From the NCBI GenBank assembly GCA_930367215.1, contig OV884059.1:235971803-236035802 (forward strand): DNA of 64,000 nt, in the 5' to 3' direction. The position numbers were made by a program, and so were the translations under genes. This DNA comes from Pollenia angustigena. Its lineage: Eukaryota; Arthropoda; Insecta; Diptera; Polleniidae. The notes beneath the pieces were generated by a model. That model did no database searches and was not told where the DNA came from. It saw only the letters and a program-made list of their open reading frames with translations. How positions within the stretch are numbered: the stretch's first letter is position 1; every line of letters begins with the position of its first letter. This document shows, one piece after another, positions 46,905 to 58,575 of the stretch.

Positions 46905-47496
46905 AATATGTAAAATAAATGTTCAAGCTTAAGGTCTTATTGTTTTATATAAAACTTTTTTTATAAAATTTATTTTCACCAATATTTCGGCACTTTCTTT
47001 GAGTGCCTTCTTCAGGGTTTTTTTCTTTCAACAAAATTAACAATTTTAAAAAACAGAATTAACAATAAAATGACAAAAATTTTAAAATTTTTTGTAATTG
47101 AATATGAAAATAATTTTCAATACAAACTAGATCTATTACAATTTACATAAATTATTAACTTCCGTTTCTATTTTTATAAATTGAATGTCTATAATGTAGC
47201 ACAAAATTATAGACATTTAATTTATAAAAATAGAAACGGAAGTTAATAATTTATGTAAATTGTAATAGATCTAGTTTGTATTGAAAATTATTTTCATATT
47301 CAATTACAAAAAATTTTAAAATTTTTGTCATTTTATTGTTAATTCTGTTTTTTAAAATTGTTAATTTTGTTGAAAGAAAAAAACCCTGAAGAAGGCACTC
47401 AAAGAAAGTGCCGAAATATTGGTGAAAATAAATTTTATAAAAAAAGTTTTATATAAAACAATAAGACCTTAAGCTTGAACATTTATTTTACATATT
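46905..47496. repeat. 592-bp near-perfect palindrome (291-bp arms, 10-nt loop)
   Basis: The left arm 46905-47195 and right arm 47206-47496 are reverse complements with equal length, no indel and one difference noticed near the centre (G versus A in TTGAATGTC/GACATTTAA). The loop is GTAGCACAAA. Motifs in the arms include GAAAGTGCCGAAATATTGG. A transcript would fold into a long hairpin. No open frame. Confidence 0.92.
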
Positions 47497-47499
47497 AAA

Positions 47500-48275
47500 A
47501 TAATAAAGGTCGAATAAAAATACATATTATAGAAAACATCAAAATTTGAATTTTTATAAACAATTTTTTTTATCAATGCTAATTTTATATTTATGTACCT
47601 TATTGCGGTGTTAGGTAGTATGCTTTCATTTATCGGTCTATTTCAAGACACTGGATGACTTCATAAATACAATGTTACAAAGCATCACTGAAAACGAATG
47701 CGTTGACAAAGCATCACAAGTAAAAACAATGCACAAATTTTGCAGCCGTTGTGCATTGAAGACTGTTACCATTCAATCATGAACTCAAGGCATTGCTTTT
47801 AGAAAAGTTGTCTATGAATTCTATGCCTTTTAGTGTTACATTGCAACACTGAGTTAATGAAGTCTCCCACTGTCCAGCTTTTGTTGTTCTAATAACTTTT
47901 GATATTTCTAAATTATATTGTATATATACATATATGAAAATACATATGTATGTTTATATTCACTTGATAACTCTTTGTTTGTTTGTGGTCTGTCTACATT
48001 ATTAAAAAGGGTCCGAAGAGAGTTGACCAAAATCTTTTTGGAATCCTGTAAATTTTATTTTCGATACTTAGCCAGATTTATCAATAAGCCATGGACTCGA
48101 AACGTATATTCTATAAACCACACATTAACTAAATTTTATTTTAATTAAAAATCCTTTTGCGTCAAAAAATTGTTTTGACAAAAAATTAATGCCCTCATGT
48201 TTTGCATAAATGGAAAAAAATTAAGAGCTTTTTTAGCCTTTTTTAAAAATTCAATTTGAACATTTTATAAAAACA
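47500..48275. other. Gene-free spacer downstream of RFC3
   Basis: AT-rich. Nothing recognisable beyond short chance open frames. Confidence 0.5.
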
Positions 48276-48281
48276 TTTATT
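48276..48281 (-). terminator. Polyadenylation signal of RFC3
   Basis: AATAAA on the minus strand, about 40 bases after the stop codon. Confidence 0.6.
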
Positions 48282-48317
48282 TTAATTATAAAAACCGATC
48301 TAAAAATTTGATATTTT

Positions 48318-49441
48318 TTAAAATTCTTCCATCATCATAGCATCGGCAATAAATTTCTTGTAAATATTCATAAACTGTGCCACAAATGCCTCTAAATGGA
48401 AAATATGTTTGGCACCGTTTTGCATTCTATGTTCATATAATGCTGCGTATTCGAGTGTTTTGGCCTTAATAGACATATCACAATTTTGCACCAATTCCTT
48501 TACTAAGCCCCGAAAAATAATATCGGGAGGCACGCCTTGAGCTAGTAATTCATACAAACGATCGCGTATCTTCTCCAATTTGGCAGGAGATTGTTCAGTT
48601 AATATTTGACTGGCGGTTTCGCGCAAAAACACTTGCCAATCAAGTTCGACAATATCCTGCTGAACTGTAAATGGATATTGTTGTACTTTGCAGGCTTCGA
48701 GCATTAATATGGCTCTGCGTAAATTACGTTCGGATTTCTCAACTATGCGTTCGGCTAGTTCTCCAGGCAGTGTTATGTTTTCGCGCTTGCTTATGGTTTG
48801 TAAAACAGAACATATTTCTACCGGATTTGGAGCAGCCACGCGAATTCCCAAACAACGTGACCGTATTGCAGGAATAACTCTGGAAGTTGAATTCACAGAT
48901 AATATAATGCGACAAGTGGCCACGTATTTTTCCATTGTCCGACGCAAAGCATGTTGAGCATCTTTAGTTAATTCATCCACCTCAGACAAAACAATTACTT
49001 TAAATTCCCTTTGGCCATTTGGATCTATTTGATGCGTTTGTGCTACTTGCTTAATGAGATCAATTACAACAACACGATCGTACATGCCAGCATCTGAAGG
49101 ATTCACTTCCAAATGATAATTGCTGCTAACTGTCATCACTTCAATCTTTCGATTCGAAGGTGTTGTAAAAGTCATTGTCTCATTGCGCAGCCTTTCCACG
49201 CCCGGTCCATAAAGTTCTCTTAGCAGGCACATAATACGAGTTTTCTTACCTGCACCCGATGGTCCATAAAACATTAAATGTGGAAAATCTCCTTGTTGAC
49301 ATAGGTTCCTTAAATGTTCGGCTTGTTCCTGAAAAAAGAAAATTAGCCAATATTTTCTTATTCCGGAAGTTTTATATAAACCTTGTGATAATCTAATTTA
49401 AGCAGTTCTCGAGGACGATGTTTATCCACCCATAATGCCAT
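48318..49441 (-). CDS. RFC3: Replication factor C subunit 3 (RfC38), clamp loader
   Basis: Two exons: 49441-49382 (20 codons, MALWVDKHRPRELLKLDYHK) and 49328-48318, separated by a 53-nt intron. They predict 356 aa, the usual length for RFC3. The ATP-binding loop reads GPSGAGKKT near residue 41. IVLSEVDEL is the Walker-B region, SVNSTSRVI is sensor 1 and IRSRC is the SRC motif supplying the Arg finger. The C-terminal collar domain ends in MMMEEF. The subunit is part of the five-member RFC that loads PCNA onto primed DNA during replication and repair. The start is fixed by the conserved W-V-D-K-x-R-P beginning. No damage seen. Confidence 0.96.
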
Positions 49442-49835
49442 TTTTACAGTTTATTTCTAGATTATTGATCGAAAAATAGTCAAAAGCGTTTTCTTTGGAA
49501 CAATTGGCGCAAAAATAAAAACAAAATAATCTGTGGCGAATTCATGAAAAAGTGAATTTGCCTTGTATAAATTCGCCTTGCAGATAGCTGCCAGGTGAAA
49601 TGTGCTGAAAATCGTCAAATTTAGCGAAAACAAAAAATCATCCATATATGGAAAGATATGTTGAGATGTATAAAATAAACCAATGCATATACACATAAAA
49701 TGTGATGTATCCCATCGGTAACTTGAATGAGTAGAGGCCTTATTTAGCAGTAACAAGATCTTCTCGCCACATTTCATACGTATTTATTTTTTACACACTC
49801 CCTTTAATATCAACTTCGATCCCTTCCCACGAAAT
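49442..49835. other. RFC3 upstream region
   Basis: Likely contains the RFC3 promoter. Two ends of family-C type (TAAATTCGCCTTG) lie near 49565-49580. The minus-strand open frame at 49457 shows no recognisable content. Confidence 0.4.
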
Positions 49836-49915
49836 TTGACGTTTGGGTTCCAGCTAGGGGTAATCAGCTGACAAACATATGGGCCAACGAGCTTACCTTG
49901 TGTAAATATACCTTG
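49836..49915 (+). mobile_element. Family-A hAT-like MITE, right-end fragment
   Basis: Matches the right third of 56608-56832, from GACGTT through GGTAATCAGCTGACAAACAT to the end TAAATATACCTTG. The left part is missing. Confidence 0.8.
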
Positions 49916-49921
49916 CCCTGC

Positions 49922-50182
49922 GGCCACACGATCAAGTTGTTCTTGATACTCTTTAACATATACTGCTTGTCAAAATTTACAAAAATTAAAAGCTGTGACG
50001 TAGACTGCACTCAATTTGTAAGCAATTTACTTTTATACTAAGATAGTAAAATTGCCAAACAAATGGAGAGGTGAAATTGAAAGCAATCTCGTGGTCAATT
50101 TAAAAAGTGTGAGTGTGTTAGTAAAAAAGTGAGTGTTTTGCAAATTGAACGGAATTGAAAGGCAAAACTTGATCGTGTGGCC
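49922..50182. mobile_element. R1-family MITE, best copy (about 261 bp)
   Basis: Inverted ends GGCCACACGATCAAGTT with a non-coding interior shared with 5320-5575 and 6305-6478. No matching target duplication. The right flank ACCAAGTTA is shared with the 6.4-kb copy, so the true end may lie further right. Confidence 0.7.
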
Positions 50183-51714
50183 ACCAAGTTACATAAAAAA
50201 CTAGTTTGTATACAAACTTTGACAACTCTACCACAGAAAAAAAACACCACATGTTGACTTGACCCCACCTTCTAGTCAATTCGCCTTGGTGTGACCTCTT
50301 TAAGCCCTGAAGAAAACCTGGGTGCAAGTGTCTCCAAGTCACCAGTTTTGTCAATTATATTGGTAACATTGTCAACGAAGTGTATACACTACATTACACT
50401 TGCCACAATATTTGGCTTTAATACGAAAAAGATTTTATCAATAACAACTTTTATCAATAACAGTTGAAGATATAATAAAAAAAGATGTTATGATTTCGTA
50501 TTCTTACACAAAGTGTAGACTACTTTTACTAAGATGTACTAGCCATTCTCTGGTTCCAATGTCTACATATGTTCCCAAAGGAACTACCTAGTCAGTAGTA
50601 CCAACGTCAGTAGTAGATTTCCAATGACACGCACATGTTAAATGTCTATTGTTTTTTATGAACAAAATAAATTTAAAAATACATAGCATAAAATAATAAT
50701 ATTGGGTAAACAATTATAACAATTACATAACTAAAACATAAAAAATCAAAGCAGAATATGTTTATTTTTTTACTTTTTCTTTTCGAACAAAACTTCAAAT
50801 TACTATTATGCTACCACAATGCTTGATGAGTATTTTCATCAGTGTATTTGAGCCTTTGGCAATTTAATTAGTATGGCATCCTTTTTTGAATTCGCCTTAA
50901 CATTTTTACACTCTTCACCAAAAGTAGTGTATATTTTCGTCATTCCGTTTGTAATTTCTAAAATATTTTTCTTAGACCCTTTAAAGTATATATATATATT
51001 TTGGGTCCTTATGAGTAGCGAAATTGATTTAACGATTTGCGTCTGTCCTTGTGTATGTTTAAATGTCTTTTACAAGGAGCGCAGAAATGATGGGGACTAG
51101 GTTGTTATATATTTATGTCAAATATCACCGTTAAAGTTTGCCATTTAAATTAAGCCAGATCGGACTATAGGTGACTGAGATATGAAGAATTTCTAATTTT
51201 ACCCGTAAATCCCTTGCTGTTGGTTTTTTTCTTTACATATCAATGTTTCTCAATTCGGTACAAGCATATTGATTATCAATACACAACATCCGACAAAATG
51301 TGGGCGGGATTGGTGAAGTGGGCGTGATTGGCGAAGTGGGCGTGATACAAAATATAATTATTTATTTTCTAAAAAACATTTGGAGAAAACTTGTTTAAAT
51401 TTATCAGTTATCAATACTCAACATCTAAAATACTCTGGAGAACGTTAAAAGCTTTTGGTTATCAATACATACATAAGATTCGACAAAATTTGGTATGTAT
51501 TAGCAAAGAATATAAATCATATAGAATGCGCATCTCAAGGAAAACTAAAATATTTTTGAAAAAAAATGCATGATGCGGGCGGGAAGACAAAAGGGAAAGA
51601 AGCAAAAACAAAGAGCGTAATAATGCATCGTTCTCTCGTTGTTTATGAGAACTTTTAATTCTCATTTATCAGCGTATATGTATGTGCGTGCACGAGTGTG
51701 TATGTATGTACATT
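50183..51714. mobile_element. Gene-free stretch with a DINE-like fragment
   Basis: 50905-51360 matches the 31.5-kb DINE-like repeat (TCATTCCGTTTGTAATTTCT; GTCCTTATGA; GTGGGCGTGAT). The remaining sequence is AT-rich with no defined features apart from a family-C-like end near 50287 and a relative of the 16.6-kb MITE end near 50850. Confidence 0.5.
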
Positions 51715-52140
51715 CCCTGCAAATAAAATTGGACCACCTGACCCATTTTGATAAAATGGACTACTCCATGGACTAGTCCGATGTAATGCAAGCATGGACC
51801 ATGCCATTGTTAAAAAGTGTTTGTAGTGAGACGACATGTCTTCGTTTTTTAACGACATGCTTTCGTGTTTAAACGACTTCAAAACTAATCCTCTTGAGTA
51901 TACCATGGAGTAGTTTTAAAACTACTCCTTACTGGTCCAAAGGTGGGTTATATACCATGGAGTAGTTTTAAAACTACTCCTTAGTGGTCCAAAGGTGGGT
52001 TATATGGTCCTCTCCTAGGACATCGTAATGTTAAATAGACCAGGTTTTTTCCATACGTTTGGGTTACTTGTGGACTAGTCCTGGTCCCTTGTGGACTACT
52101 CTTTACACGCGTGTTTGGACTGGTCCTATTATTTGCAGGG
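51715..52140. mobile_element. MITE-like element (426 bp) rich in GGACTAGTCC
   Basis: Inverted ends CCCTGCAAATAAAATTGGAC and TGGTCCTATTATTTGCAGGG. The interior is built from GGACTAGTCC and GAGTAGTTTTAAAACTACTC palindromes. A 52-bp unit is tandemly repeated (51899-51950 and 51951-52002). The duplication of the target is unclear. Confidence 0.7.
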
Positions 52141-52235
52141 TTGCCAAGTCAAATAAAAAACACATTAAGTAAAAAATAAAACAAAAACCTAACAAAAGAA
52201 TTTTTGTTTCTTGCAATTTTTGTACAAATAACCTT

Positions 52236-53300
52236 CGTAAAAGCAAATGTGACCGATTGTGTAATTGTAGGGTAAGAGTATGTGTTTTATTGTTGTACAG
52301 ATAAAACTATATCGGTTCGCACCGAAATTCAGATGCAGTTTTTCTGTAAAATTAAAGATTTATAGGAATATAAAAATATGTAAAAACATAAACTGCCTTG
52401 TTCATAAAAAATATTTTATGTTTATTAAAGCGGCATGGTCACACAATGCTTTTGGGGTCTTTTGTCAAACCATGTTATATATTTATTTCATAGCTGTGCA
52501 GTTTTAATATTCTTATTAAAGATATTTAAAAATAGATTAAAATAAAACATATTATTATTCCTTCTTAAGGAATTTTGTTTGGTTTTTATTTAATCATGTT
52601 GCTTGGAAATTAAAAAAATTTAGTTCTCATATATTCGGAATAAATTTAATTTATTTCTAACTTTATGTCTATTCACAAATGTAAAAAAATTATCATCCAG
52701 TTCATCGATTTCGAACGTTAACGTTCGCATAGAAAATTATATGTAAAACAAAAACAATATTCGAAAATTTGTTTTTGTTTTAAATGTAGTTTTCTATGCG
52801 AACGTTGACGTTCGACATCGTTAAACAGGCATTATATTTACAAAAATAAAATTATTTCCAATTAAATTTTCAATCAACCAAAGCGATACAAATATGTACA
52901 TACATAGGTATTTAAAAAGAATTTAATGAGGATATCAACCACCCTAATATTTTAATAAATTAAATCATTCGTTTGATAAAACTTGTATTTTTCTTTTCTT
53001 GGAACTTCCTTTTTCTAAAGACCAAGAGCAATGTTTTTGGAGGAGTACTAATTTAATAAATGTTCACAAACTGAGCAATATGAAATTTATTTAACAAACA
53101 ATCAAGGAGAAATACCTATTTATAATTATGCCACTCCTTTATTTATAAATTCCATTAATATACATACATGGTAAGTACATAATTAAATAATCTAAAAAAT
53201 GGAATTATAATTCGGTGCAAATCGATATAGTTTAGTTTTTACAAAAATAAAACACATACTGTTGCCCTACAATTACGCAATTGGTCGCATTAGCTCTTAC
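52236..53300. mobile_element. Element with roughly 85-bp diverged inverted arms
   Basis: The left arm around 52245-52335 (GTAATTGTAGGGTAAGAGTATG) and right arm around 53208-53295 (CATACTGTTGCCCTACAATTAC) are imperfect reverse complements. The 870-bp interior is AT-rich, without a recognised gene, and contains the palindrome at 52711-52815. Confidence 0.6.
52711..52815. mobile_element. Small palindromic MITE
   Basis: Arms begin CGAACGTTAACGTTCGCATA and are nearly perfect for about 46 bp around a short centre. No duplication identified. Confidence 0.7.
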
Positions 53301-54985
53301 GTAGGTTATTTGCACATAAATTGTTTTAAAACAAAACGAAATCAATTAAAAAAATACCAAAAACCGGTTTCAACGAAGAAACAAACACACACACACTTTG
53401 GCTGGCAAAAACAGCAAACATGTGTATGTGTTAATGCTGCACATTTTGGATGCTCTCTTCAGTTCTCTAAGTGAAAACACAAACCAACAACAAATTGCCT
53501 TTGCAAAATTTGTGAGCGAAATTATATGAGACCGGGGCGTAATGATAAACCCCGCCATAAGAAATTTTGCTTCTACATGATGCGCATTCTATAAGATTTA
53601 TATTCTTTGGTATTAGTCAAGCGGGTGTGGTACAAAAAGTTTTATTTATATATAAAAACGGTATTTCTATTACTTTGTGCCTTAAATCCAGTTTACCGAT
53701 GTAGCTTCAAATAATAAAACAAGTTCCCAGGGTGATAGAAAATTTAGTTATAGCCCTCGGAATTAATCATATATACATGCGGTTTTTTCACTGCATTTCT
53801 CAACGTATGTGGCCAATATTGGTATCATTTTAAATCTTTTGAATAGATATTCCTAGATATACAAAATTTATTTAAAAATTCTTAGCCCATTTAGAAGCGG
53901 GGATGAGCTCGCAAAAATACAAGCGTTTTTAGTAAGCATAATAATCACTATGAAGAGAAGTTTTAGTTAGCGAAGCCGGTATTTGTTATACCATAAAGAT
54001 GAAAATCCTTGCAAAGAAGCTTTCTTTAGCAGTGTTTGTTATACCATAAAGAAATAAATCTTTGCGTGCGGCCGAATGCAGGCTTTAAAGGAAGCTTAAG
54101 TTAGCGAAGACGGTGTTTGTAATACCATAGATGAGTAAATCTTTACGTCCGACCGAAAAACGTATTTCCACAGATGCTAAAGTTAGCAAAGCCGTTGTGT
54201 TTTATTAAATAAAATTTACCAAGCGCACTTCCGAAATAAGAGCTAAATAGTTAAAATTTTTTGAAAAATTTTCACATATCCAAAAAGATCTATTTAAAAG
54301 CTTTAAAATCATAGAGTTCTTTTCGATTATAGTCCACTACTATAGTTGCACAACTTTTGTGGACTAAAAGCGAATTTGGACTATAACCGATTTTTTTCAA
54401 AGCGATTTTATGGATAATAACCGAAACCTAGTATAATCCACATTTTGGACTATATAAAAATTATTATCTTCAATAAAACCATTATTTTGAAACAAAAGAA
54501 AAGTTTATTTAAAACATAACCAAATATTGATTTAATTGAAATAAATAGTTAATAATAGTAGTTGCTGCAAAGGGAAATAAAAACATGTTCCAGTTGATTA
54601 AAAAATATAAAAAACAGAGGGGACTATAATAATATATATCATATCATAGCATGTTAAATTCACCTTTCACGAATAAACTCAGAATTTCTGAAAGAAATCT
54701 TTCATAGTGTGAACCTTGACTATTTTTGACAGTAAAATATATATTTCTTATACATATTATTAAAAATATGTTTAATTAATCCTACAAAAATAAAAAATTT
54801 AAAAAAAAATCGCCATAATATATATTATGTTTAATTTTTATTAAAAACAAAGTAAAAATTATTATTATACTTTAAGCAACAAAAGGATATTTTGCAGTTA
54901 ATATCGAAAAAATACTAGAACACATTGTAAGAGAATTAAATTTTTTTAAAAAAGTTAGAGAATAAGTGCAGCATGTACTATTTTC
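53301..54985. other. Gene-free stretch with a minisatellite
   Basis: 53955-54190 has about three imperfect units of roughly 75 bp, with GTTAGCGAAG, GTGTTTGTTATACCATA and AAATCTTTGCGT. Around 54330-54460 there are repeated phrases on GGACTATAACCGA. The rest is AT-rich. Confidence 0.5.
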
Positions 54986-54989
54986 ATTC

Positions 54990-55267
54990 ATATAACTTAC
55001 AGCTTGTAATAACGCGTCAAACATTTCTTATTTCATTCTACTTCGAAGGCGAGTTTAAGTGGAGTTTATTTTTGAAAAAAAAATTTCAACACAGGCATTA
55101 TTAGTTGGAATTACCAGCATATAAAGATTAACCAGAGCAAGTACTTCAAAATGGAGCGTAGCTGCCGTAACCTTATAGCTTTGAAATTTTAGCCAAAACT
55201 GTTTTAAATTAGATGACATATCATCATTAAAATACTCTTTCCAATAAACAAACGGTAATTTTTCCAA
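54990..55267 (-). pseudogene. hAT transposase C-terminal fragment
   Basis: Minus-strand reading: SYKVTAATLHFEVLALVNLY, then IPTNNACVEIFFSKIN. After a frame change, LRSRMK, a stop and EMFDALLQAV. This matches the hAT dimerisation region (L-x-I-P-x-S-x-A-x-x-E-R-x-F-S followed by R-x-R-M and L-N-A-L-L). Dead fragment. Confidence 0.65.
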
Positions 55268-55393
55268 TTGTTTTTTAACAATAACGAATTTTGCTTCTGA
55301 TAATAAATTGCCACATTTTATTATTAAAAAATGTTCTTAAGCTTTAAATACGTATAACCATCTTTTAAGGAATTATATTTATTAATTCAACAC

Positions 55394-56178
55394 TACTTTA
55401 CGGATGGATCCAAGATGGAAACCGGCACTGGTGCCTGCGTATATATCGCGGACACCGAGGTGAAAAGCGATCTGGAGGGCGACGGAGGTGATACTGGAAC
55501 AGATCGTGGGTGGATCTGTGGTGACAATTTACGTCGATAGTCAGGCGGCACTTAGGGCATTGACAAATTATACGGTGCGATTGTGCCTGGTCGCTCGGTG
55601 TAGGAATGCTCTTGGCGGACTCATGGAGGCATTCAATGTAAGGCTGTGTTGGGTACCTGGACACTGCATGGTTGATGGAAATGAGGTGGCTGACGAACTC
55701 GCGAGAGGGGGTTCGAATCTGGACTTAGCGGTAAGGGACGGAGGGGTTAAGCCCCCTATGTTACTACTATGGGGTGATACGGGAGAAATTCCGTGACGTT
55801 AATCGGTCCTGGAGGGACAGAACGGATTGCAGGGTGTCCAGGGCTCTATGGCCAAGATTGGACGCGGGGGCACTGGGATTGGATAGGGGTAGTCTTAGAA
55901 CGCTTATAGGGTTCTTGACGGGTCATCGTCCTGTCAGGGCTTTTGCGGGCAGATGGGACAACGCCATACCGGACTTCTGCAGATTATGCGATGATTCAGA
56001 GGAGCTGGAGACGATCGAGCATGTACTGTGCCATTGTCCCAGGATGCAGGGTCTCAGGCAGAAGTGGCTAGGAGATAGGTTTCACGACGAACTGGGGTGC
56101 ATCGCTGGTTGTAGTCCGGCTGATCCACTGGGGTTTGTCAGGGAAATAGTGAGGTTGTTCCTGTTGAGGGGACTGTAG
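55394..56178 (+). pseudogene. LINE RNase H and C-terminal tail
   Basis: YFTDGSKMETGTGA opens the RNase H domain; after a frameshift come YVDSQAALRAL, CWVPGH and GNEVADELARGG. After another, RTLIGFLTGHRP and FCRLCDDSEELETIEHVLC, the Cys/His tail. The order is that of R1/LOA/I-type LINEs. Two frameshifts in under 400 codons show it is non-functional, but the tail (55774-56178) is still open and GC-richer than its surroundings, suggesting a fairly recent insertion. 3' UTR-like sequence runs to about 56390. Confidence 0.8.
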
Positions 56179-56607
56179 AGGGGGCAATAGTTCTACGCGA
56201 AATCTTATAAATTTCTAACTTTCTATCTTTTTTGATTCTATCCATCTCATACTTCTTTTCTTTACTGCCTTTTCTTTTTTCTCTTAATTGAAGGGATTCA
56301 CAATGGACCATATTGGTCTCCGAGTGGAAGTGTGCCCTTGGGCACTGAATGAATGCCTCAAATTTCATATTTAAATTAAATAAACTAATTTTCCCGGTTT
56401 GAATTTAAAGAATTTCGAAACAAATTCATGGCTCAACAAAAATGGCCGACTTAATCGCCAAAAACTTTCCATGTCGCCAAATCGAAAATAAGGTCGGCAA
56501 ACAGGTTTGAAAATCGCCGCGTTTGGCGGGAAATAGCCACATCTGACAACCCTGTTTGAGATTCGGCAGAGCCAAATATAGCACTATTCTTGTTTGACAC
56601 TACATAT

Positions 56608-56832
56608 CAAGGTATATTTACACAAGGTAGACTCATTTGGGAGTGTATACATGCTGCTCTATAAAAGGAACGGAGTTGTCAAAATTGTCTTCATATAAAA
56701 AAAAAACAATTTAACGCACACATGTACAAATTTTTTCTCATATACACGAAATTTGACGTTAAGCTTCCAACTAGGGGTAATCAGCTGACAAACATATGGG
56801 CCAACGAGTTTACCTTGTGTAAATATACCTTG
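56608..56832. mobile_element. Family-A hAT-like MITE, intact copy (225 bp)
   Basis: Perfect ends CAAGGTATATTTACACAAGG and its reverse complement, with an 8-bp duplication CTACATAT at 56600-56607 and 56833-56840. It lies only 100 bp upstream of the Csl4 start codon. Non-coding. Confidence 0.92.
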
Positions 56833-56932
56833 CTACATATTTTGTTTTTATACTTTACAACAACAAATTATTTTGTCAACACATGTTTTCAATAGTTTTG
56901 TATTTTGCTAAAAAAAGCAATAGTTGCAAGAA

Positions 56933-57688
56933 ATGAAAGATAATAGTTTTGAGAAAGTGGTTAAACATTCCAATTTAATATGTTTACCGGGACAACGTCT
57001 TTGTTTATCAGATGAAAACACAATAGCAGGTCAGGGTACCTATGAACGTATGGGATACATATACGCCACACTTGCCGGGACTGTAGATATAAGGGAAAAA
57101 GATAATGTAAGATGCGCCTAATTTGTAATATATATTTTTTTTAAATTTGAATATTTTAGTGCAAATTTATTGAGGTCCAATGTGCTGGAAGCCAGACAAT
57201 TGTACCGGTAGCTGGGGACGTGGTTACGGCCCGTGTTTTACAAGTAAATCAACGTTTTGCTAAATGCTCCATACTATGCATTGGAGAACATGTACTTGAA
57301 CAAAATTATCGTGCTATGTTGCGTAAGGAAGACGTGAGAGCCACTGAAAAGGATCGAGTTGAGATGTACAAATCATTTCGTCCTGGTGATATTATCTTGG
57401 CTCGAGTTGTAAGTACTATAAAAAGTTGATTATTCAAACGTTTTGTTATGCATCTCATTTTATTAGTTACCACAAACTGAACTATCCTGTTATCAATTAA
57501 GCACAGCAGAAAATGAGTTAGGTGTAGTGGTGGCCATAGCTAGTGAATGTGGTCCACAAAGTGCACCTATGGTGCCAGTAAGCTGGACAGAAATGCAGTG
57601 TCCTAATACACTTGTTAAAGAACCCCGTAAAGTTGCTAAAATTGTTCCAGCTAGTGCTTTAAAAACAGAAAGAGCCTTAATAATTTAA
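56933..57688 (+). CDS. Csl4: Exosome complex component CSL4 (EXOSC1)
   Basis: Three exons joined in phase 0: 56933-57106, 57160-57408 and 57467-57688, predicting 214 aa, close to family length (about 195-205). The N-terminal part has CLPGQRL and GTYERMGYIYATLAG, typical of the CSL4 N-terminal barrel. The S1 domain carries VPVAGDVVTARVLQVNQRFA and IRKEDVRATEKDKVEMYK-like sequence (here MLRKEDVRATEKDRVEMYK). The C-terminal part has LSTAENELGVVVA and MVPVSWTEMQCP, the zinc-ribbon-like end. The protein caps the nine-subunit exosome and helps RNA threading for 3'-5' decay in nucleus and cytoplasm. The ATG at 56933 is used because the in-frame triplet at 56924 is TTG. Confidence 0.95.
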
Positions 57689-57694
57689 AATTTC

Positions 57695-57700
57695 AATAAA
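57695..57700 (+). terminator. Polyadenylation signal of Csl4
   Basis: AATAAA only seven bases after the stop codon, implying a very short 3' UTR. Confidence 0.5.
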
Positions 57701-58429
57701 AGGTATGCGATGAAAATCGATTTAGAAAACCAAACGATTTAAAAACCAATAATATCGTTTTCAGTATCTTTAAAAATATATTTCCAATATATTTCCGTCT
57801 TATTTCCTGTAAATATAAGATTTATTCTTTAAAATTGTATATTTATAAATATTTATAAATATATACTATAATTCAGAAATGGATTTTAAATTCGTCCAAA
57901 ATAAAACACGCCTTTTCTTTTAGTGGTCACACAATTTTAAAGAACTTCTTAGTTTACAAGATTAAGAGCGATTCATTTGATTCATTTTGAATGTTTTAAA
58001 AATTGTTTTGAAATCGATTGATTTCATCACATACCTTATTAAAATTTCTGTAATTATGTTAACTTAAAAAAATTTTCAATACCAAAATAAATGTGATTTC
58101 AATAACCACGAACAAGAACAAATCAATAAATTGTGAAATATATGTACATATCGCAAATTAAATCATAACAAAATATTAAAAATGTTAAGGAGCGGCAGAA
58201 AACTCCTTCAAAAACATAAGTGCAATTTTAAAATCAAACTGAGTTTCACGAATGTTAAAGAAGAAAAATTAAAGAAGACAGTGGCGCAAACGATATTTTC
58301 GTGGTCGCTATAAAATTGATTAGTGAACTGGTTTATCAAAAAAAAAAGATCTTGATAAATTTTGAGTTGTGCTTGATGATTTTTTGTGCGATATGAACTT
58401 TAACTGATTTTACGCAATATTTTTTAATC
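57701..58429. other. Gene-free spacer
   Basis: AT-rich, no recognised features; GGTCACACAA near 57923 resembles the Motif-1-like core seen at 16.1 kb. Confidence 0.45.
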
Positions 58430-58432
58430 TGA

Positions 58433-58572
58433 CATGGGGTCTTCACCTGACAATTTTTTGTCATACCAAACGTCAAAGTCCATATAAAAAAACTTTAAAA
58501 TTTTTGTCAGCGTTTTTTTATATGAAGTTTGTCGTTTATTATGACAAAAAATTGTCAGGTGAAGACCCTATG
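58433..58572. mobile_element. Family-E MITE, copy 2 (140 bp)
   Basis: The ends are CATGGGGTCTTCACCTGACA and GGTGAAGACCCTATG, flanked by TGA and TAA (one mismatch from a TAA duplication). Close to 20924-21064. Confidence 0.82.
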
Positions 58573-58575
58573 TAA

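Noticed and set aside
53955..54190. A CRISPR-like array
   Set aside because: The units are imperfect 75-bp tandem repeats without unique spacers, in a eukaryotic genome.
57121..57159. Stop codon truncating Csl4 after residue 61
   Set aside because: The stop lies in an intron; GTAAGA at 57107 and TTTTAG ending 57159 restore the expected sequence DNCKFIEV.
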